Of a DNA stretch of 64,000 nt, positions 8,619-18,200 are shown piece by piece. Location: contig JBMDXA010000196.1 of NCBI GenBank assembly GCA_048594725.1, forward strand, positions 1 to 64,000, given 5' to 3'. The first letter of the stretch is position 1, and each line of letters starts with the position of its first letter. Under the pieces are notes generated by a model. That model was not told where the DNA came from and did not search any database. It saw only the letters and a program-made list of their open reading frames with translations. The stretch is from JAFDZV01 sp048594725. GTDB taxonomy: Bacteria; Bacteroidota; Ignavibacteria; OLB7. Position numbers and translations under genes: made by a program.

Positions 8619-9638
8619 TCAGCCGCCGAGCTGTTCGCCGATGCGGCGGTTGACCTCCTTGCGCACCATCTCGTCGGCCTTGAAGATCATGTTCTTCACC
8701 GCCTTGGCCGTGGAGCCTCCATGCCCGATGATCGACACGCCGTTGACGCCGAGCAGGGGGACGCCGCCATATTCCTGGTAATCCATCTCCCTGAAGACGC
8801 TCCGCAGCGCGCTCCGGGCAAAACCGAGGCGCAGCTTCGCCATCATCCCGCTCTCGGCGAACGCCGAGAGTTTGGAGCGGAGCAGCCCCGGAACGCTCTC
8901 GGCGAACTTCAGCACGATGTTGCCGGTGAAGCCGTCGCAGATCACCACCCGCGCCGTCCCTTTCAGGATGTCGCGCCCCTCCACGTTCCCCACGAAATTC
9001 AGTCCGCTGGCCTTCAGCAGCTCGTAGGCCTGCACGGCCCGTTCCTCCCCCTTTCCCTCCTCCTCCCCCACGTTCAGCAATCCCACCGTGGGCTTGGCGT
9101 AGCCGAAGATCTGCTCGGCGTACACGCTCGCCATCACGGCGAATTCATAGAGGTTGCGGGGTTTGGTATCGACGTTCGCCCCCACATCGGCGACGATCGT
9201 GAAACCGTTCGCTGCCGGGAACTGCGAGGCGATGGTAGGGCGGGAGATGCCGGGGATACGTCCGAGGATGAAGGTGGAGGCGGCCATCACCGCGCCGGTA
9301 TTGCCGGCCGAAACAAATGCATCCGCCGCCCCATCCTTTTGAAGGGTGACGCCACGGACGATGGAACTTTCGCGTTTGGAGCGTACCGCCTGCGCAGGCT
9401 CATCCCCCATTGCGATCACATCGGGGGCATGCACTACCGAGATGCGGGAACGATCGAACCCGGAATGCCGGGCCAGCTCCTCCTCGATACGCTCCTGCTG
9501 CCCTACCAGGATGAGATCGAACGCCGAGCGGCCGCGCTCCGGATCGTTCAACGCATCCACCGCACCACGCACGTCTTCAGAGGGAGCCTTGTCGGTCCCC
9601 ATCGCATCCAGCACGATACGAACTCGCGGGCGATTCAT
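8619..9638 (-). CDS. plsX: Phosphate acyltransferase PlsX
   Basis: Makes acyl-phosphate from acyl-ACP for phosphatidic acid synthesis. 339 aa from MNRPRVRIVLDAMGTDKAP, the standard PlsX N-terminus; an upstream in-frame Met at 9722 would add 28 unrelated residues. It also has AFVSAGNTGAVMAAS and CDGFTGNIVLKFAES, both family hallmarks. First gene of the cluster. The rpmF and yceD-like genes that usually precede plsX are not found in the 1 kb upstream. Confidence 0.95.
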   Translation of the reverse strand: MNRPRVRIVLDAMGTDKAPSEDVRGAVDALNDPERGRSAFDLILVGQQERIEEELARHSGFDRSRISVVHAPDVIAMGDEPAQAVRSKRESSIVRGVTLQKDGAADAFVSAGNTGAVMAASTFILGRIPGISRPTIASQFPAANGFTIVADVGANVDTKPRNLYEFAVMASVYAEQIFGYAKPTVGLLNVGEEEGKGEERAVQAYELLKASGLNFVGNVEGRDILKGTARVVICDGFTGNIVLKFAESVPGLLRSKLSAFAESGMMAKLRLGFARSALRSVFREMDYQEYGGVPLLGVNGVSIIGHGGSTAKAVKNMIFKADEMVRKEVNRRIGEQLGG

Positions 9639-10653
9639 GGAAATAACACGTAGCGATCTGCTGAAAAGAGAAGACTGGAAGGGAGGGATAACGGAAATCC
9701 TTCCTCTCCAGGTGAGGCGCAAACCTACGTGAGAATCGTCACGTACGCAATCGCGAGTCGGTAACCGGTTGTCATGGTTCGGGGCCGGAAGGGAGAGCCG
9801 GCACCGGCGCCACGCTTATCGGAGGTGACTCCCAGGAATCCTCTCCGCAATCCTCCGGCTCCCCTCCCAGGGATGGACCCCATATCCCGTCCGCATGAAC
9901 ACCCCCATCGGCTGCGGATACGCCCGTACCATACGCCGCCACTGCGCCAGAGAATATCGGAACCGGAAGCGCCGCACCGGTGAACGCCCGCAGGGAGATT
10001 CCGAACGAATGCCCCCTACGCAGCACTACCGGTGAGATGCACCGATAACCGCATGCAGGGGAGCCATGCCAGCGCCGATGAGAGAGACCTACTTCCCCAT
10101 CTCGGGGGAGCAGGGCAGCCGGAGTATCCCGCAGAAACGATTCGCGAAATGCTCTTCGGGTCTTCCGTTCGCTCGTAACACCACCGGGGACCAGCCTGGA
10201 TCAGAATAATGATAAGAGCAGGCCGGGCCGCCGCAATGGCGGGCACATCCATTCAAACCAGCCGTGATGGTAGAAAAGAAAGGAGAAAAATTTATGTATT
10301 GCATTCATCCGAATTGAGCGGCGCGCAAATAAATGCAATAGTATAATTACCATCAGCATCTCCCCAAGCCCATAAAAAAGTCGAAAATGCATTTACGCGA
10401 TGTGCATTTTATCGCGCTGGTATCATCTTATCTCCTTGGAAGGCCAGACTACGGATACAAATAGACCAGACAGCTGCATTACCCACGTCATTGCGCAGGC
10501 ACATCGGTCCGGTGTGCAGGCATAGACGGCAGCTGCCGGCATCCATCAGCCATTCAACCTTTCTCGTTCTCAGCCCACCTCCACGCATATCCGATTGAAC
10601 AATCGGATGCAACAATCATTATTATTTCAATCTATTTGTTCAAGGAGAATCCC
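9639..10653. other. 1-kb region without recognisable gene
   Basis: Lies between the divergent plsX and the first S74 gene, so it should hold both promoters. Codon bias, similarity and start context support none of the open frames here. The 10200-10420 part is noticeably AT-richer. No rpmF-like zinc-ribbon L32 gene was found on either strand. Confidence 0.6.
10591..10606. promoter_or_regulatory. 16-bp palindrome upstream of the S74 gene set
   Basis: CCGATTGAACAATCGG, with perfect 7-bp arms around AA, centred about 55 bases before the ATG at 10654. Its position suits an operator or a 5'-UTR hairpin. No regulator is identified. Confidence 0.35.
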
Positions 10654-11598
10654 ATGAGGAGCCTTAAACGCATAACGGCCTCGGCAATGGTGATGGCAGG
10701 GCTGTTCTCCGCTGCCGGCGCAACAGCGCAATGGAGCACATCGGGGAACAGCGTCGGAACGATTTTTTTCGGAGCAACAAACGCCGCCGATGTGAAGATC
10801 CGCACCAATAATGTCGAACGTGCCAGGATCACCAGCGGCGGAAATGTCGGCATCAATACCGTCACCACCACCATAGCGCAACGCCTGCACCTGCATCAGC
10901 CAACCGGCACGGCAATCATGAACCTCGGCGAATCATCGACCAAGGTCTGGGAATTCCAGGGAGATGGGGCGGAATTCATTATCTACGATCCGGCGGCCGG
11001 AAACTACTGGCTGGACTTCTCCACGCCAGCGCTGGGTGTAGGAAAATTTTCGCTGGGTCCCTATTTCGAGGTTTACAACGATCTAAATAATGGCGGAAAA
11101 TTCGGCTTCGGCACCGATATCACCACGCTTGTGGGGCGGGCAATGGTGGCCGGCAGCGTGGTCCCCGCCGTCGATAACGTATCGAATGCCGGAAGCACCA
11201 CATACCGCTGGGACACCGTATTTGCCTGTAATGGCACCATCCAGACATCCGATGCCAAGTTCAAGGAGAATATCCACGATATGAACTACGGGATCGGCGC
11301 TGTAATGCGGCTCCATCCGGTATCCTTCGCATGGAAGGATCAGGCCGGCGGACGCCAGATCGGACTTCTTGCACAGGAAATTCAGCCGGTGATCGGCGAG
11401 GTGGTGAAGGAAGATGAAGAGAATAGGGAGCTTGGCGTCTTCTACTCCGACTTCGTGCCCGTTCTAATAAAGGCGGTTCAGGATCAGCAGGAGGAAATCA
11501 CCGATCGCGTACGGGAAAATCAGCAGCTCCGCGAGCAGATGAGCAAACGCACGGAGCGGATCGAGCGCATGGAGGCACTGCTGAAAGCACACAGGTAA
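10654..11598 (+). CDS. Secreted tail-fibre-like protein with peptidase S74 domain, copy 1
   Basis: 314 aa. N-terminal signal peptide (MRSLKR then a hydrophobic stretch ending ATAQ), then the GN..G..FFGATN...IRTNN.ERARI and GNVGI repeats common in FCB surface proteins, and a C-terminal S74 intramolecular chaperone domain (about 195-280: TSDAKFKENI, HPVSFAWKDQAGG, GLLAQEIQPV) followed by a coiled coil. In phage fibres this domain assists trimer folding and then cleaves itself at the Ser of TSD; Ser199 and the following Lys are kept. SD AAGGAG lies 5 bases before this ATG. No T9SS signal is seen at the C-terminus. First of three tandem paralogues. Confidence 0.8.
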   Translation: MRSLKRITASAMVMAGLFSAAGATAQWSTSGNSVGTIFFGATNAADVKIRTNNVERARITSGGNVGINTVTTTIAQRLHLHQPTGTAIMNLGESSTKVWEFQGDGAEFIIYDPAAGNYWLDFSTPALGVGKFSLGPYFEVYNDLNNGGKFGFGTDITTLVGRAMVAGSVVPAVDNVSNAGSTTYRWDTVFACNGTIQTSDAKFKENIHDMNYGIGAVMRLHPVSFAWKDQAGGRQIGLLAQEIQPVIGEVVKEDEENRELGVFYSDFVPVLIKAVQDQQEEITDRVRENQQLREQMSKRTERIERMEALLKAHR

Positions 11599-11710
11599 CG
11601 ACGCTGTGTTCCCATGACACATATGGAGAGCGCCGATGATGGTTGCAAGAATTTTCGGCGATTTTCATGATATCGGCACGATTCACTCTTATATCCACAA
11701 GGAAATAGCG

Positions 11711-12619
11711 ATGAAAGCATATAAAAAGGCGATTACGTCCGCCACCCTTGCTCTTTTTTCACTTATCGGCACCGCATCGGCCCAGTTCTGGAATCTGAGC
11801 GGTAATGTCGTGAGTGTGCCCGATTTTATCGGCTCCACCAACAATGCCGTCTTCAGGATGTTTACCAACAACACGGAGCGTGCCCGAATCGATGCCAGCG
11901 GCAACGTGGGCATCGGGACCGGGAGCCCGGTACGCCGCCTTCATCTGGCGACCACCAACACCCCCCAGCTCAGGATGTCAAACGCCTCCGGGGGATGGGA
12001 CATCCAGGGGGGCTATGATTTTGCCATCAGCATTTCATCAACCGAATGGCTACGCTTCGATAGCGCGGCCCACTATGTGTCGGTGGGACCGAACGACGAA
12101 CTGTTTATCAGTTCCAGCACCGGCAATGTAGGGCTGGGCACAACCAATGCGCATGATAAACTTACCGTCAACGGCTCTATCACCCCATTCGCCGACTGCT
12201 TCTATACGTTCGGCAGATCCGGACGCAGATGGAACACCATCTATGCCCGCCAGGGAACGATCTATACCTCTGATGCACGTTTGAAGGAGAACATCCAGGA
12301 TCTCGGATATGGCCTCGATGAGGTCATGAAACTTCGCCCGGTCTCGTTCACCTGGAAGGATGATCCCGGATATGGCCCCAAGCTCGGGCTTCTCGCACAG
12401 GAAGTGCAGCCGGTGATAAACGAAGTGGTAAAAACCGGCGAGGAGGGAAATATGGGACTCTGCTACGATGAACTTCTCCCCGTTCTGGTCAGGGCAGTAC
12501 AGCAGCAGCAGGGAATGCTGACGGCGGAGGCTACCGAGAATATGAAGCTGCAGAACGGGCTTGCAGCGCAAGAAGAGCGTATCCGTGAACTGGAAACAGC
12601 TCTCGGCATCCCTCATTAA
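11711..12619 (+). CDS. Secreted tail-fibre-like protein with peptidase S74 domain, copy 2
   Basis: 302 aa, a paralogue of the genes on both sides. Signal peptide MKAYKKAITS...GTASAQ, N-terminal FIGSTN/FTNNTERARI and SGNVGIGTGSP motifs, then the S74 domain with TSDARLKENI (Ser187), RPVSFTWKDDPGYG and LGLLAQEVQPV. A short coiled coil ends the protein; no T9SS tail. The start at 11711 was chosen because the signal peptide begins there and AAGGA precedes it; the frame extends 25 codons upstream without similarity. Spacing to the neighbours (112 and 60 bases) fits one transcript. Confidence 0.8.
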   Translation: MKAYKKAITSATLALFSLIGTASAQFWNLSGNVVSVPDFIGSTNNAVFRMFTNNTERARIDASGNVGIGTGSPVRRLHLATTNTPQLRMSNASGGWDIQGGYDFAISISSTEWLRFDSAAHYVSVGPNDELFISSSTGNVGLGTTNAHDKLTVNGSITPFADCFYTFGRSGRRWNTIYARQGTIYTSDARLKENIQDLGYGLDEVMKLRPVSFTWKDDPGYGPKLGLLAQEVQPVINEVVKTGEEGNMGLCYDELLPVLVRAVQQQQGMLTAEATENMKLQNGLAAQEERIRELETALGIPH

Positions 12620-12679
12620 GGGCCCGGCGCTATCGTCCCGAACGTATCAATCATATTCCATCAGTAGCGGAAAACAACC

Positions 12680-13903
12680 ATGAATATCTATAGACGAATC
12701 GCTTTATCGGCCCTGGCAACAGCGGCCATCGCAGTCAACGTAGCCTCGGCGCAATACTGGGCAACCAGCGGCAACACCGTGGGTACAAATGATTTCCTCG
12801 GAGCCACCAACGTCGCCGATCTGGTATTCAAGACCAATAATATCGAGCGCATGCGCATTACCAGCGGCGGGCTTGTCGGCATCGGCACGGCCTCACCGCT
12901 CTCATTGTTTCACGTGGAGAACAACGGTGCCCCCCAGCTCCGGCTCAGCGATGTAACGGGCATCTCATGGGACTTCTGGGCCGGTGACAATCTGCACTTC
13001 CGCAGGACCAACGGCGTGGGCTATAGCGACTGGATGATGTTCGACAAGGGGAACAACGCCATGCGTATCGGCCCCAACTCCGAATTCTATATCAACACCG
13101 GCACCCACAATGTGGGCATCGGAACGACAAGCACGCTTCCGGGGGATAGAATCACGGTTGCGGGGAACATAACCCCTGCCACCAGTACTGTTGGCAACAT
13201 AGGCGCGCCAGGCTTCCGCTGGAGTGCCATCTGGGCATCCAACGGGACCATTCAGACCTCCGATGCGCGGATGAAGGAGGATGTGGCCGATCTGGATTAC
13301 GGTCTGGATGAGGTGATGAAACTCCATCCGGTGTCCTTTACCTGGAAGAATGATCCGGCATGGGGAAAGAAGATCGGCCTGCTGGCGCAGGAGGTGCGGG
13401 AGGTGCTTCCGGAGATCGTGAAGGGGGACGAGGATGGCACCAGCATGGGCATCTTCTATTCGGGTCTGGTGCCGGTTCTTATCAGGGCCGTGCAGCAGCA
13501 GGAGGATATATCGGTGGCAAGCGCCGGAGCGCAGAGCCGGATGGTCGCGGACGCACGCGATCTGGATGCGCGGCTGGCCCGTATCGAGGAAGCCCTGGGA
13601 AAACTCTCCGGAGTGGATGCTCCCGCGCTGAGCGTCAACGGGATCATGCTGGAGCAGAACGATCCGAACCCCACCGGCAGCAGCACCACGATCTCCTACC
13701 GTATCCCGGCATCGGTGGCGAAGGCCGAACTGGTGATCTCCGAGATCACCACCGGCAGGGAGATCTCCCGCACTCCCCTGAGCGGGCGTGAGAACGGCGA
13801 GATCAAGATTTCGGTGGCTGATCTTTCATCCGGCACGTATCTGTACAGCGTCGTGGCCGATGGCAAGCTCTCGGCAAGCAGGAAAATGGTGGTAACGAAA
13901 TAA
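12680..13903 (+). CDS. S74-domain surface protein with T9SS sorting domain, copy 3
   Basis: 407 aa. Signal peptide ending ASAQ, FLGATN/FKTNNIERMRI and GLVGIGTASP repeats, S74 domain with TSDARMKEDV (Ser194), HPVSFTWKNDPAWG and GLLAQEVREV, a coiled coil, then an about 85-residue C-terminal type A sorting domain (LEQNDPNPTGSSTTISYRI, ending SGTYLYSVVADGK..ASRKMVVTK). The tail should route the protein through the type IX system to the cell surface. Because S74 domains can self-cleave, the sorting signal could be released with the chaperone piece; see findings. No SD is evident. Confidence 0.85.
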   Translation: MNIYRRIALSALATAAIAVNVASAQYWATSGNTVGTNDFLGATNVADLVFKTNNIERMRITSGGLVGIGTASPLSLFHVENNGAPQLRLSDVTGISWDFWAGDNLHFRRTNGVGYSDWMMFDKGNNAMRIGPNSEFYINTGTHNVGIGTTSTLPGDRITVAGNITPATSTVGNIGAPGFRWSAIWASNGTIQTSDARMKEDVADLDYGLDEVMKLHPVSFTWKNDPAWGKKIGLLAQEVREVLPEIVKGDEDGTSMGIFYSGLVPVLIRAVQQQEDISVASAGAQSRMVADARDLDARLARIEEALGKLSGVDAPALSVNGIMLEQNDPNPTGSSTTISYRIPASVAKAELVISEITTGREISRTPLSGRENGEIKISVADLSSGTYLYSVVADGKLSASRKMVVTK

Positions 13904-13921
13904 TCCATCACGATGATTATC

Positions 13922-13947
13922 GGGGCGGATCATTCCAGGTCCGCCCC
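13922..13947 (+). terminator. Hairpin after the S74 gene set
   Basis: GGGGCGGA / TCCGCCCC arms with a 10-base loop, 18 bases after the stop. The following tract is only weakly T-rich, so intrinsic termination is probable, not certain. Confidence 0.55.
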
Positions 13948-14059
13948 CCATTATATCCGGAGAATTTCACTACCAGCTCCCGGACACTTTTATATCGCCA
14001 GAAAGTGCATTGTATAATTCTGAAAGGATCTCCTTGCGAGCAGTATATTTATAGGCAAC

Positions 14060-14204
14060 TATATACTTGAGCGACCCTGAGCGGGCACTTCCAGAAGAAT
14101 CCCACGGGAAGCCGCTAAGGCGCAAAGAAAATGTCCTTCTTTGCGCCTTCGCGGCTTTGCGTGATGCATCTGGCATAGTTGGGTCTATCAGGTATATAAT
14201 CGCC
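14060..14204 (+). repeat. Dispersed repeat family B, copy 1 (with inserted hairpin)
   Basis: Reads TACTTGAGCGACCCTGAGCG ... CCCACGGGAAG ... CATCTGGCATAGTTGGGTC ... GGTATATAATCGCC. The reverse complement of 58533-58630 matches both flanks closely. Copy 1 carries about 47 extra bases including AAGGCGCAAAG / CTTTGCGCCTT arms. The rest of 13904-14252 shows nothing else. Confidence 0.8.
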
Positions 14205-14252
14205 TATTTATATTCAATACCGAATATCCTCTTTTACGTAAATTCTTCTGTC

Positions 14253-14675
14253 ATGCCCCCGAAATCCTCTGCCGGCAACACCACGGCACGCAGCAAACCG
14301 GCCCCTGAAACCGTGGAGACATTTCTCGCGGCACTCGATCATCCGTACAAGAGTGCGATCGTTGCGTTGCGGCAGGTTATCCTCCACGCCGATCCGGCCA
14401 TCGGCGAGGAGATAAAATGGAACGCACCCAGCTTCCGCACATCGGAACATTTCGCCACGATGCATCTTCGCGCAAAAAACGGCGTGCAGCTAATCCTCCA
14501 CCGCGGAGCGAAAAAACGGAATGATGCGTCCGGCATGACGATCAGCGATCCGGAAGCGCTGCTGGTATGGCTTGGCGATGACCGGGCATCGGTCACGTTC
14601 GGATCTGCGGAGGAGATCGAGTTGAAACGGACCGCCCTGACGGAGCTTATCCGGCAGTGGATCGCATATCTGTAG
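14253..14675 (+). CDS. DUF1801 (YdhG-like) protein
   Basis: 140 aa, similar to the small cytoplasmic DUF1801 fold: VETFLAALDHPYKSAIVALR near the N-terminus, IGEEIKWNAPSF, and LHRGAKKR. Family function is poorly defined; members resemble iron-chaperone frataxin-like folds. The ATG at 14253 starts the conserved part after a short Lys/Ala-rich lead; the frame is open upstream into repeat B but without similarity. Stand-alone gene; repeat A copy 2 lies 52 bases beyond its stop. Confidence 0.7.
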   Translation: MPPKSSAGNTTARSKPAPETVETFLAALDHPYKSAIVALRQVILHADPAIGEEIKWNAPSFRTSEHFATMHLRAKNGVQLILHRGAKKRNDASGMTISDPEALLVWLGDDRASVTFGSAEEIELKRTALTELIRQWIAYL

Positions 14676-14727
14676 AGAGTTACTCATACTACGTACCTGG
14701 AAGAAAGTTTGCTGAGGTTCTTCTTCG

Positions 14728-14838
14728 GTGTTGTCGCGGAGTTCCACTCCGCAACCCCAGCTGCTACCAGCGCGCACGGAGTGGAACTACGCGCGAACGA
14801 CCCTCAGAATCTCAGAAAACATATCTGTAGGTACTTAG
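14728..14838 (-). repeat. Dispersed repeat family A, copy 2
   Basis: Minus-strand reading begins CTAAGTACCTACAGATATG and ends GACAACAC. It contains GCGCGTAGTTCCACTCCGTG and GCGGAGTGGAACTCCGCG, i.e. two hairpin cores. It lies between the DUF1801 gene and mfd. Confidence 0.85.
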
Positions 14839-15000
14839 AGCGGGTTTCAGTTGAGTGTGAGGTAACGCTCCTCAGAAGAATGGGCCGCTCCTACGGAGCT
14901 TCCGAAGAAAACACTGACACCATAGCTACAGACGGGTGCTCCCTACGGGAGCCAGAACCGATCAAGTCAATTGAAATCTGCTCACGGTAGTGGTTGATGG

Positions 15001-15044
15001 CAGGAAAGGAGATGCCGGCTGGTGTAGCCCCATCTCCTTTCCTG
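15001..15044. other. Long perfect-stem hairpin
   Basis: CAGGAAAGGAGATG and CATCTCCTTTCCTG are exact complements separated by 16 bases. There is no T run on either side. Possibly a processing site, an attenuator, or the downstream transcript end for mfd. Confidence 0.5.
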
Positions 15045-15061
15045 TTCTCTTACACACCTGG

Positions 15062-15171
15062 GAATATAGTTCCCGAGATTCTCCCAGTTCCGTATCCGCT
15101 GTCTGGCGCGGAGTTGTACTCCGTGCGCCCGGCTGCGGCATCGCTCGCGGAATGGCGCTCCACGACAACGC
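15062..15171 (+). repeat. Dispersed repeat family A, degraded copy 4
   Basis: TAGTTCCCGAGATTC, then GGCGCGGAGTTGTACTCCGT, then a weakened second arm and CGACAACG. The order matches copies 1 to 3, with more changes. Confidence 0.55.
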
Positions 15172-15186
15172 ACGCTCTCATCGCCA

Positions 15187-15234
15187 CTATCTCCCCTCTC
15201 CCAATCGAAAATCTACAATCGCCAATCGAACATC
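15187..15234 (-). repeat. Repeat family C at mfd 3' end
   Basis: Minus-strand reading right after the mfd TAG: GATGTTCGATTGGCGATTG, then TAGATTTTCGATTGGGAGAG. Ends in the GGGAGAG tail shared by other copies. Confidence 0.75.
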
Positions 15235-18200
15235 CTACGACTCAACCTCCGCGGCCCTGGCATCCCGCATCTTCGATGCAAAACGCTTCAGCACGCGCTC
15301 GGCCTCCTCGGCATCGTTGATGCCCTGATAGACGATCGCCAGCGCCTTCCCCTTGGTTTCCAGCTGGGCGCCGCGCTCGCGGCTGATGGATTCCATGATC
15401 GACTGGAACCACCGCTCGTAATAATCGCGGTTGGTATCCGACGGCAGATCCAGGCGCATCTCGCCATCGCGCAGGGCGCAGCGCACGGCGCCGGTGGGCA
15501 TGGCCGCCAGACGCAGGCGCACCGCATCGAACAGACGCTCGGTCTCCGGCGGCACCGCTCCGAACCGGTCGCGCATTTCCGAGAAGATGCCATTCAATGC
15601 TCCGGTGTCCTTTGCCGAGTACATTCTGAGATAGAAATCGTAGCGCTCGGAATCGTCGTTGATATAGGTTTTCGGGATCAGCGCATCGCCGCTCACCTCT
15701 ATCACGATATCCTCGTTGTCCGGCAGGGCCACCTCCCGCTCCTCCTGCTCCAGCTGTTCGGCGAACAGATCGCGGAACTCCTCCCGCTTCAGTTCCTCCA
15801 CCGCCTCATCGACGATCCGCTGGTAGAGTTCAAAGCCGACATCCTCGATAAAGCCGGACTGCTCGGCGCCCAGCAGGTTGCCGGCGCCGCGGATCTCCAG
15901 GTCGCGCATCGCCAGCTTCAGGCCTGACCCCAGATCGGTAAGCTCCTGGATGGCCTGAAGGCGTTTCAGGGCGATCCGCGAGAGCGCCGTGGGGGGCGGC
16001 ACGATCATATAGCAATACGCCTGGATGTTGGAGCGTCCCACGCGCCCCCGGATCTGGTACAGCTCGGCCAGACCGAACTTGTCGGCGCGGTTGATGATGA
16101 TGGTGTTCACCGCCGGGATATCGATCCCCGACTCGATGATCTTGGTAGCCACCAGGATATCGAACCGCCGCTCGATGAACTGCATCATGGTCTTCTCGAT
16201 CTGCTCGGCGCTCATCTCGCCATGGATCACCGTCACCCGGGCATCCGGCACCATCTCCCCGATCCTTCCGGCCAGCTCCTCGATATCGCCGATCTTCCAG
16301 TGCACCACGAAGCACTGCCCGCCACGGCGCAGCTCCCGTTTGACGGCATCGGCAAGGGCGTCGTCGTTCCACTGCATCAGCTCGGTGACGATCGGCAGGC
16401 GGTTGCGCGGGGGAGTTTCGATGGTGCTCAGATCGCGCGCGCCCATCAGCGAGAAGTTGAGCGTGCGCGGGATGGGCGTGGCGGTAAGCGTCAGCGTATC
16501 GATGTTGGCGCGCATCTGCCGGAGCTTCTCCTTGGCGGTGACCCCGAAGCGCTGCTCCTCGTCGATGATGAGCAGCCCCAGATCCCTGAAGCGCACATCC
16601 TTGGAGAGGATGCGATGGGTGCCGATCAGCACATCCACCTTTCCCACCTTCAATTTCTCCAGCGTCTCCTTCTGCTCCCCCTTGGAGCGGAACCGGGAGA
16701 GCAGCTCCACATTCACCGCATAGCGCTCCAGGCGGTCGCGGAAGGTAGTGTAATGCTGCTGCGCCAGGATGGTGGTGGGGGCCAGGATCGCCACCTGCTT
16801 CCCCCCCTGCACCGCCTTGAACGCGGCGCGTACGGCCACCTCGGTCTTGCCGAACCCGACATCGCCGCAGACCAACCGGTCCATCGGCGTCGGGGATTCC
16901 ATATCCTTCTTCACCGCATAGGTGGCGCTGGCCTGGTCGGGGGTATCATCGTACATGAACGACGCCTCCAGCTCGCGCTGCCACTGGGTATCGGCGGGGA
17001 ACTCGAACCCCGGCTGCGACTTCCGCACAGCATACAGGCGTATAAGCTCGCGGGCGATATCCTTGACGCGCTTCTTGGCGCGCGATTTCACCCGCTCCCA
17101 CTCCTCGGTCCCCAGCCTGCTCAGCTTGGGCTGCGCCCCCTCCTTCGATGAATATTTCTGGAGCCTGTTGATATAGTTCAGGTTCACGAAGAGGGTATCG
17201 CCGCCGGAATATTCCAGTTTCACCGCCTCCCCGCGCGATCCCGCCGCGTTGATGGTCTCCAGCCCCACGAACCGCCCTATCCCCTTGTCCACGTGCACCA
17301 CGAAATCCCCCGCCCGGAGCTGCTTCAGCTCGCGGAGGGTGAAGCCCTTGAACTTCTTCTGCTGGCGCCGCTGCACTCTGGAGCGGCGGCGGCTGAAGAC
17401 CTCGTGCTCGGTTAGAACGGCCAGCTTGATGGCGGGGATCAGAAAACCGTTGGAGAGGGTTTCGGATTCATAGACCACATCGGCGGCGCCGAACCCGTAC
17501 GGCTCACCGGCATCGGCGGCGCGGTCGCACTCCCCATCCACAAGATCCTCCAGGCGGCGGCGGGCCTCCGGGCCATCGGCCAGCAGGAAGACGAGATGAC
17601 CTTCCGAGCGAAGGGCGGCCACCCCCTTGCAGAGTTCCTTCAGCGAGCTGGAATAGCTCGGCTGCTGCCGCGCCCCTACTTCCAGAATCTCCCCCGGCGT
17701 GCCGGCGAAGAACTGCGAATGGAGAATCCGCCGCCACCGGCTCATCCCCTCCACCAGCTCGTGATGCCCGGCCTCCTCCAGCAGACCCTCGATCCGCTCC
17801 GGCTCCTCCAGAAAGAACGTGGCGTTCTCCGGGAGGTGGTCCAGCAGGGTGGCGGTAAGCTCCTCCTGCTGCTCGGAATGGAACAGGCGCGCCATCAGGT
17901 TCACCGACGCCATATCCCGCATGGAGCGCTGCGACAGGGGATCGAACTCGCGGATCGAATCGATCTCGTCGCCGAAGAACTCCAGCCGCACCGGCCGCTC
18001 CGAGCCCACCGGGAAGATGTCCAGGATGCCGCCGCGCACCGCATACTCCCCCACCGACTGCACGATATCGGAGCGATCGAATCCCCCCAGCGCCAGGTGC
18101 TTTGCAAGATCTTCGAACCCGATCCGCTCCCCCCGCCGCAGTTCTATCACGCTGCTGGTGATGTTCTGCTGCTGCGGCACCCGTTCCCCCAGCGATTCCA

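Larger units (their letters stand above)
14839..15234. other. Repeat-rich gap downstream of mfd
   Basis: No gene. Holds small GGAGC/GCTCC palindromes (CTCCTACGGAGCTTCC near 14891, GGTGCTCCCTACGGGAGCC near 14935), a 14-bp-arm hairpin at 15001-15044, a degraded family A copy (15062-15171) and a family C array (15187-15234). Confidence 0.65.

Noticed and set aside
9772..10026. 84-codon minus-strand frame upstream of plsX, considered as rpmF/yceD
   Set aside because: No zinc-ribbon Cys pattern or L32 signature; composition Gly/Ala/Pro-rich only.
14067..14252. 62-codon N-terminal extension of the DUF1801 gene
   Set aside because: Encoded by repeat B and its hairpin; no similarity to the family and a good ATG lies at 14253.
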